From: DATGLG01 sp035294245
GTDB lineage: Bacteria > Pseudomonadota > Alphaproteobacteria > JACZXZ01
Reading direction: 5' to 3'
DNA length: 64,000 nt
Assembly: GCA_035294245.1 (NCBI GenBank)
Contig: DATGLG010000067.1
Span: 62,001-126,000, forward strand
Shown: positions 34,924 through 44,055 of the stretch, in pieces
Layout of the letters: each line of letters opens with the position of its first letter
Numbering within the stretch: the stretch's first letter is position 1
Translations under genes and position numbers: made by a program
The notes under the pieces: model-generated
The model's input: only the letters and a program-made list of their open reading frames with translations
Told to the model about the DNA's origin: nothing
The model's database searches: none

Positions 34924-35700
34924 ATGTATGAGTCGATCCTGCTGCGTCACGACCACGCGGTCTCGACGATCGCCATCAATCGTCCGCCGCTCAACACCGT
35001 GACGCCTGCGGCGCTTGCGGAGTTGCTTGCTGCTTTCGACGAGCTCGAGCACCGGGCGGAGACGTGTTGCGTCGTCTTGACGGGCTCCGGCCCGCGCGCC
35101 TTCTGCGCGGGCGCCAGCCTTGACGACAAGCCCAGGCAAAAGAGCGACGGCGACGGCTTTCGCGAGACGGGACGCGCGCTCATCCGCAGGATCGAGACCT
35201 TTCCCAAGCCGGTGATCGCCGCCATCCGCGGCTGGGCGATCGGTGGCGGTTTCGCGATCGCGCAGGCCTGCGACGTGCGCATCGCCTCCGAGACGGCCAA
35301 GTTTCGCACCGGCGACGCCTATATCGGCATCGTGCCGAGCTGGGGCGTCAGCCTGGTGCGGCTTGTCCATTATATTGGCCGCAACCGCGCCCTCGACATG
35401 CTGATGCTGGGAGAGGACATCCCGGCGGCAAGGGCCTACGAGCTCGGCCTGATCACGCGCTGCGTTCCCGACGACCGCTTCGATGCCGAGGTGGCAAGCG
35501 CCGCCGCGCGGTTGTCGAGCGGCGCGCCCCTCGTCCTTCGCTCGATCAAGGAAGCGGTCTTCGCCCAATACTACGAGGGGCCGCCGATCGCCGCGCAAGT
35601 CGAGACGCGCTGGGCCGATGCGACGCAGTTCTCTCATGACGCGCGCGAGGGAATTGCGGCGTTCAAGGAGCGACGCAAGCCTCTATTCAAGGGACAATGA
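34924..35700 (+). CDS. enoyl-CoA hydratase/isomerase family protein
   Basis: The 258-residue crotonase-fold product starts MYESILLRHDHAVSTIAINR. It has RAFCAGASLDDKPR and IRGWAIGGGFAIAQACDVRI for the oxyanion hole. The region of the second acidic residue reads YIGIVPSWGVSLVRL, without an obvious catalytic Glu, so isomerase or hydrolase activity is possible. It follows the TauD-like gene by 24 bases and is 3 bases from the acyl-CoA dehydrogenase gene. Probably acts on the same CoA thioester as its neighbours. Confidence 0.88.
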   Translation: MYESILLRHDHAVSTIAINRPPLNTVTPAALAELLAAFDELEHRAETCCVVLTGSGPRAFCAGASLDDKPRQKSDGDGFRETGRALIRRIETFPKPVIAAIRGWAIGGGFAIAQACDVRIASETAKFRTGDAYIGIVPSWGVSLVRLVHYIGRNRALDMLMLGEDIPAARAYELGLITRCVPDDRFDAEVASAAARLSSGAPLVLRSIKEAVFAQYYEGPPIAAQVETRWADATQFSHDAREGIAAFKERRKPLFKGQ

Positions 35701-35703
35701 CGC

Positions 35704-36852
35704 ATGGATTTTGCTCTTTCCAAGAGACAGCTGGAGCTCCAGGACCAGGCGCGCGAGGCGGTCGCGCGGACCATAGCACCGATCGACGAGAGCGTTTCGC
35801 CCGGCGGCAAGCTGTCCGCCGAGCAATGGCGAATGATCTATTCCGCCTTGCGTCCGCTCGGCTATCTCGGCAGCACCATCCCGAAGGATCTGGGTGGTGC
35901 CGGCCTGAGCTATGTCGATTATGGCGTGCTGCTCGAGGCCCTTGCCGAGGGGCCGCTCGTGCTGGGCGAGATCGTGCCGCCGCGGACCATCAATTACCTT
36001 GGCACCGACGAGCAGAAGCGGCGCTGGCTGCCCAAGCTGTTCTCGGGCGATTGGATCTCGACCGCCGCAATCACCGAGCCCCAGGCGGGCTCGGATCTGC
36101 GCGGGCTCAAAACCACGGCTGCGGAGGCAGCCGGCGGCTTCCGCGTCAACGGCGTCAAGAAATGGATCAAGCTCGGCGGGGTCAGCGACCTCATCACGCT
36201 GCTCGTCGTCACCGGCCGCGACGAAGACGGCAAGCCCAAAACCAGCCGCCTCGTGCTCGAGCGAGACCATTCGCCGTGGCAGAGCCGCGAGCTCGAGACC
36301 CTAGGGATCGAAAAGATCTCCTTTGCCGAGCTCCGCTTTCGCGACGTCGAGGTTCCCAAGGAGAACCTGCTGGGGACGCCGGGCCAGGGTGCCGAGCAGT
36401 TCAATCGCGGCATCGAGGCGTCGCGCGCCTTCGTCGGGCTGCAGGCCGCCGGGATTGCCCGGCGCGCCCTCAAGCGCGCTGTCGCCTACGCCAAGGAGCG
36501 ATACGCTTTCGGACGGCCGCTGGCCAAATTCCAGGCGATCCAGACGAGCCTCGCCGATGCCGCGACGAAGCTCGACGCGGCGCGACTGCTGTGCCTGCGC
36601 GCGCTCGCGATTCTCGACGGCGGACAGCGCTGCCCCGCCGAGGTCTCGATGGCCAAGCTGTTTGCGACGGAGACGGCGGTCGAGGTGTGCCACGCGGCGA
36701 TGGACAGCATGGGGGCTTACGGACTGTCGCGCGAGGCGGGGGTGGAGCGCTGCTGGCGCGATTGCCGGATGCTGACGGTGATCGACGGCGCCTCGGGCAT
36801 CCAGCGGCTGATCATCGGCCGCGAGCTCTTCGGCATGCCGGCTTTCACCTAG
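35704..36852 (+). CDS. acyl-CoA dehydrogenase
   Basis: The 382-residue flavoprotein has AAITEPQAGSDLRGLKT (FAD and substrate contact, near residue 122), the loop GVKKWIKLGGVSDLITLLVV, and the C-terminal MDSMGAYGLSREAGVERCWR and TVIDGASGIQRLIIGREL. The position that usually holds the catalytic Glu in YEG reads IDGASG here, so the catalytic base may lie elsewhere, as in isovaleryl- or long-chain-type enzymes. It lies in a tight operon between the hydratase and acyl-CoA synthetase genes (3 and 10 bases). Substrate unknown. Confidence 0.9.
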   Translation: MDFALSKRQLELQDQAREAVARTIAPIDESVSPGGKLSAEQWRMIYSALRPLGYLGSTIPKDLGGAGLSYVDYGVLLEALAEGPLVLGEIVPPRTINYLGTDEQKRRWLPKLFSGDWISTAAITEPQAGSDLRGLKTTAAEAAGGFRVNGVKKWIKLGGVSDLITLLVVTGRDEDGKPKTSRLVLERDHSPWQSRELETLGIEKISFAELRFRDVEVPKENLLGTPGQGAEQFNRGIEASRAFVGLQAAGIARRALKRAVAYAKERYAFGRPLAKFQAIQTSLADAATKLDAARLLCLRALAILDGGQRCPAEVSMAKLFATETAVEVCHAAMDSMGAYGLSREAGVERCWRDCRMLTVIDGASGIQRLIIGRELFGMPAFT

Positions 36853-36862
36853 GGATCGGTCG

Positions 36863-38998
36863 ATGAGCGCGCAGGCACCCGCCAGACTGTCGGTCAGGAA
36901 GATCCTCCATCCGGACTCGGTCGCGGTGTTCGGCGCCTCGGACAACCGCGACAAGTTCGGCGGCCGCATCATGCATTTTCTCGTCCGGCACGGCTTCGCC
37001 GGAAGGATCGTGCCGATCAATCCGCGCCGCAGCGAAGTGCTCGGCCGCCCGGCGTTTCCCAACATCGTCCAGGCGGGCGCCGTCGACGTCGCCATCCTCG
37101 CCGTGCCCCAGAGCGAGCTCCCGGCAACTCTCGAGCAATGCGCGGAAGCCGGCGTGGGCTGCTGCGTGATCATGACCACGGGCTTTGCCGAGACGGGAGC
37201 GGAGGGTGCGGCGCGCCAGGCGGAGATCGCGAAACTCAGCCGGCGCACCGGCATGCGCATCATCGGGCCCAATTGCATGGGCATCCTCAACCCCCGCTGG
37301 CGCCTGGCGTTGTGCTCGTCGGTCGTGCTGGACGCCGAGCGGCTGCTCGTCGGACCGATCGGCTTCGTCAGCCAAAGCGGCGCGCTGATGGTTTCGCTGT
37401 TCGACCGCGCCTATGGCGATGGCATCGGCTTCAGCGCCTGCGTCTCGCTCGGCAACCAGGTCGATCTCGAGATCTGCGATTTTCTCGACGACATGGTCGA
37501 AGACCCCGAGACTCGGGTGATCTGCCTCTATGTCGAGGGCTTCGTCGATCCCGCACGGTTCGTGGCGTCGGCGAAGGCGTGTCGGCAGGCCGCGAAGCCG
37601 CTGATCGTGCTCAAGACGGGGCGCACCGCAGCCGGGGTCACGGCGGCGCGCTCCCATACGGCAAGCCTCGCCGGATCCTATCTCGCCTTCGAAGCCGTCT
37701 GCCGGGAAGCGGGCGTCGTGCTGGTCGAGGATGCGGAGACGATGATCCGCCTCGCCGATCTCCTGGTGCGCTGGCCCCAGGTGGCGGGTGACGGCGTCGG
37801 CGTGATCTCGGGGTCCGGCGGCAGCGCCGGAATTCTGGTCGACCGCCTCGCGGAAAGCGGTCAGAGGCTCGCCGCCCTTTCCCCTGCGACCCGGGCGAAG
37901 CTCTCGGAAGTCCTGCTGCCGCCCCAGGCCGACAATCCGGTCGATCTCGGGGGCCGCAGGCTGCCGGAGTCAATCGAGATCGCCGGCGAGGCGATGGCCG
38001 CGCTCGCTGCCGACCCCGACGTTGCGGTGATCCTCCTTGCGCTCTCCTCGATGCCGTTCTTCGAAAAGCGGACCAGGTTGCTGGCGTCGACGGCCATGGC
38101 CGGCGGCAAGCCGGTGATCTGCGCCGTGTTGCCGGGCCCCGCTGCGAACGGTCCCCGTCAGGCGCTCCGCGCCGAGAACTGCCCGTTTTTCGAGAGCAGC
38201 GAAGATGCGCTGCGCACGCTTGCAAAATTTTTCGAGTATCAGCGGCTGCGCTCGGACCCGATCGAGATGAGGCCGGAGCGGCCCGCGGGTCTTCCGGCGC
38301 CGCGCGCGCGCGGCTATCGCGACTTCAAGGCGATGCTCTCGGATTACGGCATCCCCCTCCCGCGTGAGGCCGAGGCGCGCGATGTGGAGGCGGCGCTGGC
38401 GGCCGCTCGTCGGATCGGCTTTCCCGTGGCGCTCAAGGGGCTTGCCGAAGGCCTCGTCCACAAGAGCGACATGGGCGCGGTGAAGCTCGACCTCGGCGAT
38501 GAGCGGGCGGTGCGCGACGCCTGGCGGGAGGTCGCCGAAGGCGCCGTACGCCACCTGACGCCCGGTGCCTTCAGGGGCTGTCTCGTGCAGGAGATGGTGC
38601 GAGGCGAGGCCGAGCTGATCGTCGGCATCAAGCGGGACGAGCAGTTTGGCCCCTTCGTATTGGCGGGCTTCGGCGGCCAGCTCGTCGAGCTCCTCCGCGA
38701 TGTTCGGCTGGCGCCTGCGCCGCTCTCCTCTGCAGGCGCTCTCCGACTGTTGCGCGGGTTGCGCGCAGCCGCGCTCTTTGATGGTCTGCGCGGCCGTCCT
38801 CCGCTCGATCTGGCGCGCGCCTGCGACATCCTCGTCCGCATGAGCTGGATCGCCGTCGATCTGGGAGAGCGCCTGACTGATGCAGAGATCAATCCGCTTG
38901 TTTTGCGCCGCGCAGAGGAGGGCGTCGTCGCGGTCGATGTGCGCGCGGTGATTGCCGGCGAGGCTGAAGAGAGCCGGAGCATGTCCGTGGAGGCGTAG
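36863..38998 (+). CDS. acyl-CoA synthetase (ADP-forming), fused alpha-beta type
   Basis: The 711-residue product parallels the protein at 8651-10744. It has a CoA-binding domain (AVFGASDNRDKFGG, residues 21-34), IGPNCMG at 134-140, FVSQSGALM near 168, the probable phosphohistidine in RSHTASLAGS (H265), and an ATP-grasp domain with PVALKGLAEGLVHKSD and DAEINPLVL. It should activate a carboxylic acid to its CoA ester for the acyl-CoA dehydrogenase and hydratase of the same operon. The family is ADP-forming in known cases; the acid is not predictable. Confidence 0.88.
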   Translation: MSAQAPARLSVRKILHPDSVAVFGASDNRDKFGGRIMHFLVRHGFAGRIVPINPRRSEVLGRPAFPNIVQAGAVDVAILAVPQSELPATLEQCAEAGVGCCVIMTTGFAETGAEGAARQAEIAKLSRRTGMRIIGPNCMGILNPRWRLALCSSVVLDAERLLVGPIGFVSQSGALMVSLFDRAYGDGIGFSACVSLGNQVDLEICDFLDDMVEDPETRVICLYVEGFVDPARFVASAKACRQAAKPLIVLKTGRTAAGVTAARSHTASLAGSYLAFEAVCREAGVVLVEDAETMIRLADLLVRWPQVAGDGVGVISGSGGSAGILVDRLAESGQRLAALSPATRAKLSEVLLPPQADNPVDLGGRRLPESIEIAGEAMAALAADPDVAVILLALSSMPFFEKRTRLLASTAMAGGKPVICAVLPGPAANGPRQALRAENCPFFESSEDALRTLAKFFEYQRLRSDPIEMRPERPAGLPAPRARGYRDFKAMLSDYGIPLPREAEARDVEAALAAARRIGFPVALKGLAEGLVHKSDMGAVKLDLGDERAVRDAWREVAEGAVRHLTPGAFRGCLVQEMVRGEAELIVGIKRDEQFGPFVLAGFGGQLVELLRDVRLAPAPLSSAGALRLLRGLRAAALFDGLRGRPPLDLARACDILVRMSWIAVDLGERLTDAEINPLVLRRAEEGVVAVDVRAVIAGEAEESRSMSVEA

Positions 38999-39025
38999 AG
39001 GCGTTTCAGTAGAGGAGTAGAAGCG

Positions 39026-39877
39026 ATGCCGAAGGTTCTATCCCAGGAACAGATCGAGCGTTTCGAGCGGGACGGCTTCCTGCCCGGGATCCCGGTATTG
39101 ACGCCCGAGGAGGTGCGCTACTTTCGCGGCCGCCTGGAGAGCTTCGAGCGGCGTTATCCCGAGCACGTCAAGAAGCTCAAGAGCAAGTCCCATCTGCTTT
39201 GCCCGTGGGTGGTCGAGCTCGCGGAGCATCCGAGGATTCTCGACGTCTTCGAGGACCTCATCGGTCCGAACATCCTCTGCTGGAGCATGGCTTGGCGCGT
39301 CAAGCGGCCCGACGGCAAGACCTTTGCCGGCTGGCATCAGGACTCGGTCTATTTCCGGGTCGATCCGATCCTGATCTTCGGCCCGCTCGCGCTCTCGGAC
39401 TGCGGACCCGAGGCCGGCTGCCTCAGGGTCATCCCGGGCTCGCACAAATGGGGCTCGCTGCCCCACGAGGACACGGAGGATCCGGACAGCATCCTCGCCC
39501 GCGGCCAATACATCACGGCCGATTTCGACAAGTCCAAGGCCGTCGACCTCGCTCTGCGGCCCGGAGAAATGGCGCTCATCAACAACACCATCGTTCACTG
39601 CTCGGGGCCGAACACCTCGCGAGACCGCCGCATCATGGTGCTGGTGGAGATGGTGCCGACGAATGCGCGCCATGACGGGTTCCGCGATTCGGCGATGCTG
39701 GTGCGGGGTGTCGATACCTATCACAATTTCGACGAGGACCCGCGGCCGCAGGAGGAATTCTCCCCCGAGGCGCAGGCGGCGTGGAAGCGGGTGATCGACG
39801 TGCGCGCCAAGCTCATCTTCGGGAACAGCCGGCTGGCGCCCAGCGAGGCCTATGGGGGTGTTCGTCCGGCAACTTGA
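39026..39877 (+). CDS. phytanoyl-CoA dioxygenase (PhyH) family protein
   Basis: The 283-residue product has an intact Fe(II)/2-oxoglutarate site: the H-x-D pair in GWHQDSVYF near residue 108 and a distal His in NNTIVHCSGPNTSRDRR, with the Arg that binds 2-oxoglutarate. GCLRVIPGSHKWGSLPHED is the family loop. PhyH-like enzymes hydroxylate acyl-CoAs or small amines such as ectoine. It follows the synthetase gene by 27 bases with a ribosome site GAGGAG. It is the second 2-oxoglutarate dioxygenase homologue of this operon and, unlike the TauD-like one, has all iron ligands. Confidence 0.9.
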   Translation: MPKVLSQEQIERFERDGFLPGIPVLTPEEVRYFRGRLESFERRYPEHVKKLKSKSHLLCPWVVELAEHPRILDVFEDLIGPNILCWSMAWRVKRPDGKTFAGWHQDSVYFRVDPILIFGPLALSDCGPEAGCLRVIPGSHKWGSLPHEDTEDPDSILARGQYITADFDKSKAVDLALRPGEMALINNTIVHCSGPNTSRDRRIMVLVEMVPTNARHDGFRDSAMLVRGVDTYHNFDEDPRPQEEFSPEAQAAWKRVIDVRAKLIFGNSRLAPSEAYGGVRPAT

Positions 39878-39957
39878 GCGGCGGAGGTTCGCCGCGTCGG
39901 TGATGCTGTTATCGTGCGTGACAAGAACACAACGAACCAACAGGGAAGGATATGACA

Positions 39958-40830
39958 ATGGGTCTCATGATCAGGTCCCTATTGGCGGCCGCCTTGCTCG
40001 CGGCCGCGCAGCTTGTGGCCGGCGCCGCCGGGGCGCAGCAATGCGAGCCCAAGATCGGCCACCCGCCGCTCATCCGCAAAGGCGTGCTCATCGCCGCGAT
40101 CAACCCGACCGTGGCGCCGATCCAATACGTCGATGACGACGGGAACATCGTCGGCCTCGACGTGGACTTCGGCAACATGATCGCCCAGCGGCTTTGCCTC
40201 AAGATGCTGTTCGAGAGCGTGCAGTTCGCGACCATGATTCCCGGCGTTCAGGACGGCCGGTTCGACATGATCGATTCCTTCATGTTCTACACGCCCGAGC
40301 GCGCCTCCCAGGTCCTGATGATCCCTTACGGCGCCTCCACGCTCGCCATCGTCGTGCCGAAGAGCAACAAGGACGAGATCGCGGGGCCGGAGTACTTCTC
40401 CGGCAAGAAATTTGCCGTGGAGCTCGGGACCGTCGACGCCAACGACGCCAAGAAGGCCTCCGAAGAGCTGGTCAAGGCGGGCAAGAAGCCGATCGAGGTG
40501 CATACCTTCGGCACCTATGCCGATGTTCTCCAGGCTCTTTCCGCGGGCCAGGTCGACGGAGCCTTCATCGGCACCGAGGAGGCGTTCTATTATCAGAAAA
40601 AGGGCCAGACCTTCTTCCGCGTCGCCTTGACCGGCTACGATCCCCATGCGGAGGCGCTCGCTTTCAAGAGCCGCGAGCTGGCGGATGCGGTGGCCAAGGT
40701 GCTCAACGAGCTGAAGGCCGATGGCAGCTTCGACAAGCTGTTCGCGAGCTACCATCACTGCACCTTGCCGGGACCCTACAAGGTCGAGACCGGCCCCTTG
40801 CCGCCGGTCAAGTGCACGGTCTCCGAATAA
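39958..40830 (+). CDS. ABC transporter substrate-binding protein, polar amino acid family
   Basis: The 290-residue product has a signal peptide (MGLMIRSLLAAALLAAAQLV, cleaved near AAGAQQ) and a family 3 solute-binding fold: GVLIAAINPTVAPIQYVDDD, GLDVDFGNMIAQRLCLKMLF and VPGVQDGRFDMIDSF-like helices. Family 3 proteins bind polar amino acids and similar zwitterions such as ectoine. GGGAAGG at 39943 is 8 nt before the ATG at 39958; an ATG two codons earlier is too close to it. Permease and ATPase genes follow, so it probably delivers the substrate of the preceding catabolic operon. Confidence 0.9.
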   Translation: MGLMIRSLLAAALLAAAQLVAGAAGAQQCEPKIGHPPLIRKGVLIAAINPTVAPIQYVDDDGNIVGLDVDFGNMIAQRLCLKMLFESVQFATMIPGVQDGRFDMIDSFMFYTPERASQVLMIPYGASTLAIVVPKSNKDEIAGPEYFSGKKFAVELGTVDANDAKKASEELVKAGKKPIEVHTFGTYADVLQALSAGQVDGAFIGTEEAFYYQKKGQTFFRVALTGYDPHAEALAFKSRELADAVAKVLNELKADGSFDKLFASYHHCTLPGPYKVETGPLPPVKCTVSE

Positions 40831-40870
40831 GAAACAAGCGTCCGGCCGGGGAGAGCATCGGAGAGGCTTG

Positions 40871-41617
40871 ATGTGGGATTGGTCTGCGTTCTTCCACTAT
40901 CTCCACAGCCAATACCTGCTGATTGGCGCGGGGGTTACCTTGGGGCTGTCGCTGGCATCGCTCGCGATCGGACTTTGCTGTGGGCTGATCGCGGCGCTGA
41001 TGCGGCTCTCCAGCAACCCCCTCGTCAACAAGCCGGCGTCGTTCTATGTCTGGCTGATGCGGGGCACGCCCGTGCTCGTCCAGCTCATCATCATCTACAC
41101 GGGCCTTCCCCAGCTCGGCATCCGCCTCAACGTGCTCGAATCCGCCTTGCTCGGGCTCGGCGTCAACGAGGGGGCCTACCTCGCCGAGATCATCCGGGCC
41201 GGCATCCTCTCCGTTCCCCGCGGCCAGTTCGAGGCGGCGCGCGCCGTCGGCATGACCAATGCGATGACCATGCGGGTGGTCGTGCTGCCGCAGGCTCTCC
41301 GCATCATCATTCCGCCGCTCGGGAACACGTTCAACGGCTTGCTCAAGACCTCGTCTCTCGCTTCCGTGATCTCGATGGAGGAGCTGCTGCGCCGCACCGA
41401 GGAGCTCGTCCAGGTCCAGTTCAAGGTGCTCGAGATCTTCATCGTGGCGGCGCTCTATTATCTCGTCATGACGACCGTCTGGGGTCTCATCCAGGATCGC
41501 GTCGAGGCGCATTTCTCGCGCAGCGTGGTACCCGTCGGCGGGCGCGGCAATGGCGACCGCTCGAGCCGGCTTCGGCGGAAAATGGATGCGGAGGTCCTCT
41601 CCCATGACGCCCAGTAG
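40871..41617 (+). CDS. polar amino acid-type ABC transporter permease
   Basis: The 248-residue permease has an N-terminal helix region (YLLIGAGVTLGLSLASLAIG) and about five membrane segments. The family sequence YVWLMRGTPVLVQLIIIYTG and the coupling loop QFEAARAVGMTNAMTMRVVV place it in the HisM/GlnP group. It is the only permease in this importer, so it probably acts as a homodimer. The start at 40871 gives MWDWSAFFHY; upstream codons in frame run into the binding-protein gene. The next gene overlaps its end by 14 bases. Confidence 0.92.
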   Translation: MWDWSAFFHYLHSQYLLIGAGVTLGLSLASLAIGLCCGLIAALMRLSSNPLVNKPASFYVWLMRGTPVLVQLIIIYTGLPQLGIRLNVLESALLGLGVNEGAYLAEIIRAGILSVPRGQFEAARAVGMTNAMTMRVVVLPQALRIIIPPLGNTFNGLLKTSSLASVISMEELLRRTEELVQVQFKVLEIFIVAALYYLVMTTVWGLIQDRVEAHFSRSVVPVGGRGNGDRSSRLRRKMDAEVLSHDAQ

Positions 41618-42413
41618 CACCCCGCGGGAGGATGGGACACGCGCCGAAGAATGGGTGCTCGAGGCGGAGAACGTGCACAAGAGATTCGGCGGGTTGCACG
41701 TGCTGAAGGGAATCAGCATGCGCGTGGCGAAGGGCGAGGTGGTCGTTATCGTGGGTCCGAGCGGCGGCGGCAAGAGCACCTTCCTGCGGACGATCAATCT
41801 GCTCGAGCGCCCGGATGAGGGAACCATTCGCGTCTGCGGCGAGCTCATGGGCTACAAGACCGTCAACGGCCGCCAGGTCGAGCTGCCCGACACGACGGTC
41901 GCCGTTCAGCGGCGCTGCATCGGCATGGTATTTCAGCAGTTCAACCTTTTTTCGCACATGACGGCGCTCGAAAACATCACGGCCGCGCCGGTGAAAGTGC
42001 TCGGCACGGCAAAGCGCGCCGCCGTCGAGGAGGCGCGACGGCTGCTCAATCTCGTCGGCCTGCCGGACAAGGAGAAAGCCTATCCCGATCAGCTTTCCGG
42101 GGGGCAGCAGCAGCGCATCGCCATTGCGCGCGCGCTCGCCATGCATCCCAAGCTCATGCTGTTCGACGAGCCGACCTCGGCGCTCGACCCCGAGATGGTG
42201 TCGGATGTGCTCGACGTCATGCTCGAGCTCTCCGAGGAAGGCATGACCATGATCGTGGTCACCCATGAGATCGGCTTCGCGCGCAAGGCGGCCGATCGCG
42301 CGGTGTTCATCGAAGGTGGCGTGGTGGTCGAGGAGGCAGCGCCCGACAAATTCTTCGCGGATCCCGCGAGCGAGCGCACCCGCCGGTTCCTCAGCAAGGT
42401 GTTGCACGCCTGA
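41604..42413 (+). CDS. polar amino acid-type ABC transporter ATPase
   Basis: The 269-residue ATPase has Walker A GPSGGGKST near residue 50, Q-loop MVFQQFNLFSHMTALENIT, signature QLSGGQQQRIAIARAL, Walker B LMLFDEPTSALDPEM and H-loop VTHEIGFARKAADR, all typical of GlnQ/HisP-type proteins. It begins within the last codons of the permease gene. It is the last gene of the plus-strand run that starts at 33886 and is convergent with the gntR gene at 42500. Confidence 0.93.
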   Translation: MTPSSTPREDGTRAEEWVLEAENVHKRFGGLHVLKGISMRVAKGEVVVIVGPSGGGKSTFLRTINLLERPDEGTIRVCGELMGYKTVNGRQVELPDTTVAVQRRCIGMVFQQFNLFSHMTALENITAAPVKVLGTAKRAAVEEARRLLNLVGLPDKEKAYPDQLSGGQQQRIAIARALAMHPKLMLFDEPTSALDPEMVSDVLDVMLELSEEGMTMIVVTHEIGFARKAADRAVFIEGGVVVEEAAPDKFFADPASERTRRFLSKVLHA

Positions 42414-42427
42414 TTCGCGGTATCTCG

Positions 42428-42448
42428 GCTCCGGACCGGGAGCGTTTT
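42428..42448 (+). terminator. candidate terminator hairpin
   Basis: GCTCC-GGACCG-GGAGC followed by GTTTT lies 15 bases past the ATPase stop, in the 86-base convergent gap before gntR. The stem is only 5 bp and the T-run is short, so it is a weak intrinsic terminator candidate. Confidence 0.35.
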
Positions 42449-42499
42449 CTGCGCGCGGTCTCGCGCCCGGTAAGGCTCGTTGCATCCCTCGATCGCGCT

Positions 42500-43222
42500 T
42501 CAGCCGTGGGTCGGCTTGGCGTAGCGCATCATGCGCGCGTAGCTCATGGAGATATGGGTCCGTCGGATGTGGCCGACGGTCTCGAGATCACCGATTTCGG
42601 CCGCGGCAAGCACCTCCTCCATTTCCCGGCGGAAATAGGCAAACTCCTCGGCGAGATCGAGCCGCGGCATCATCTCGAGCCAGATGCGGGAGGTGAGAAA
42701 ATAAAGCCGCTCGCTGATCTCGCGCAGCGGGGCGTTTCCGGTCATGGCGGAGATCTCGGAGAAGAAGTCCATGTTGAGTCGCGAGAACGCCTTGTATTCC
42801 GGCTCCTTCGACAGGGCGTCGCAGCGGGCGATGAGCGCGCGGATGCGGTCGAGGTCCTCCGGGCTGCGCGGAATCGGCGCGAGGCGGCCCATCAGCACGG
42901 CGAGCTCCATGCGGAGCTGGTAGAGCTGCGTCACCTCGTCAAGCTGAAGGCTGGTGACGAAATGCCCGACGCCATGGCGGGCCTCGATCAGGCCGTCCGC
43001 CTCGAGCCGCGCCAGCACCCGGCGCACCGGCGTGCGGCTGATCGAGAACTCCTGGGCGAGCTCCTCCTCGGCAAGACGCCCGCCAGGCGGATAGTCGAAG
43101 AGGCAGATACGGTCGCGGATGGTCCGGTATAGCCGCTCGAATCGCTCGCGCGAAGGCGAGGGCCGCCGTGGCTTCGCCTTGCTCGATGGCGGTCCGACGA
43201 CGCTCAGCTCGGGTTGGGGCAT
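42500..43222 (-). CDS. GntR family regulator, FCD type
   Basis: The 240-residue product has a winged helix (LAEEELAQEFSISRTPVRRV, then LARLEADGLIEARHGVGHFV) and an FCD effector domain (NMDFFSEISAMTGNAPL, RRTHISMSYARMMRY). It is the last gene of the ehuBCDA-gntR operon, and its ATG overlaps the ehuA stop by one base. Such regulators are linked to ectoine-type gene sets in other bacteria, so it probably controls the divergent ehu and catabolic operons through dyads at 46521 and 46596. The minus frame is open far upstream, but the start at 43222 (MPQPELSVVGPPSS) fits the domain. Confidence 0.92.
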   Translation of the reverse strand: MPQPELSVVGPPSSKAKPRRPSPSRERFERLYRTIRDRICLFDYPPGGRLAEEELAQEFSISRTPVRRVLARLEADGLIEARHGVGHFVTSLQLDEVTQLYQLRMELAVLMGRLAPIPRSPEDLDRIRALIARCDALSKEPEYKAFSRLNMDFFSEISAMTGNAPLREISERLYFLTSRIWLEMMPRLDLAEEFAYFRREMEEVLAAAEIGDLETVGHIRRTHISMSYARMMRYAKPTHG

Positions 43223-44007
43223 CACGTGGCCTCCAGCACCGCCCTCAAGAACTGCCGGGTGCGATCGTTCTCCGGCGCGCCGAAGATCTTTTGGGGCGGC
43301 CCCTGCTCGCAGATTCGCCCCTGGTAGAAGAAGCACACGCGGTCCGCGAACTCCTTGGCAAAGCCCATCTGGTGCGTGACCATCAGCATGGTAAGATCCA
43401 GCTCGGAGCCGAGCTTGCGAATGACGTTCAAGACCTCGCCGACCAGCTCGGGGTCGAGGGCGGAGGTGACCTCGTCGAATAGCATGACCTTCGGGCGCAT
43501 GGCCAGCGCCCGGGCGATGGCGACGCGCTGCTGCTGGCCGCCCGAGAGCTGCGCGGGGTAGTGATGGAGCTTGTCGCCAAGGCCGACCATCTCGAGGAGC
43601 TCCTTTGCGCGCTCCTCGGCCTCCGCCTTGGGGAGCCGCAGCACCGTGCAGGGCGCCTCCATGCAGTTCTTGAGCGCCGTCATATGCGGAAACAGGTTGA
43701 AGTGCTGGAAAACCATGCCGATCTTGCTGCGCATCCGGCGCAGGTACCGCTGATCGGCGGGCAGCAGCTGGCCGTTGCGCGGCATGCTGGTGAGCGGCTC
43801 GCCGTCCACCCAGATCACCCCGCCGTCGATGCGCTCCAAGGTCATCAGCATGCGGAGCACGGTGGTCTTGCCGGACCCCGAAGGGCCGATGATGGCGACC
43901 TTCTCGCCGGGCGCGATATCGAGCTCGAGCTGGTCGAGCACCACATAGCTGCCATAGCGCTTCGTGACCTTGTCGAAGCGCACCATCGGGCCAGGCTCGC
44001 GCGACAT
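43222..44007 (-). CDS. ehuA: ectoine/hydroxyectoine-type ABC transporter ATPase
   Basis: The 261-residue ATPase has Walker A GPSGSGKTT near residue 36, the long family insert before RSKIGMVFQHFNLFPHM, signature QLSGGQQQRVAIARAL and Walker B VMLFDEVTSALDPEL. In Walker B the usual DEPTS reads DEVTS, as in EhuA-type proteins. AAAGGA lies 8 nt before the ATG at 44007; the frame is open 15 codons further (to 44052) without a better site. It drives EhuC and EhuD. The name rests on similarity of the whole operon to ehu systems; the real solute could be a relative of ectoine. Confidence 0.85.
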   Translation of the reverse strand: MSREPGPMVRFDKVTKRYGSYVVLDQLELDIAPGEKVAIIGPSGSGKTTVLRMLMTLERIDGGVIWVDGEPLTSMPRNGQLLPADQRYLRRMRSKIGMVFQHFNLFPHMTALKNCMEAPCTVLRLPKAEAEERAKELLEMVGLGDKLHHYPAQLSGGQQQRVAIARALAMRPKVMLFDEVTSALDPELVGEVLNVIRKLGSELDLTMLMVTHQMGFAKEFADRVCFFYQGRICEQGPPQKIFGAPENDRTRQFLRAVLEAT

Positions 44008-44055
44008 GGCATTGGTCCTTTCCTGCCCTTGCTCGGCCATAATCGTAGCCATCGG

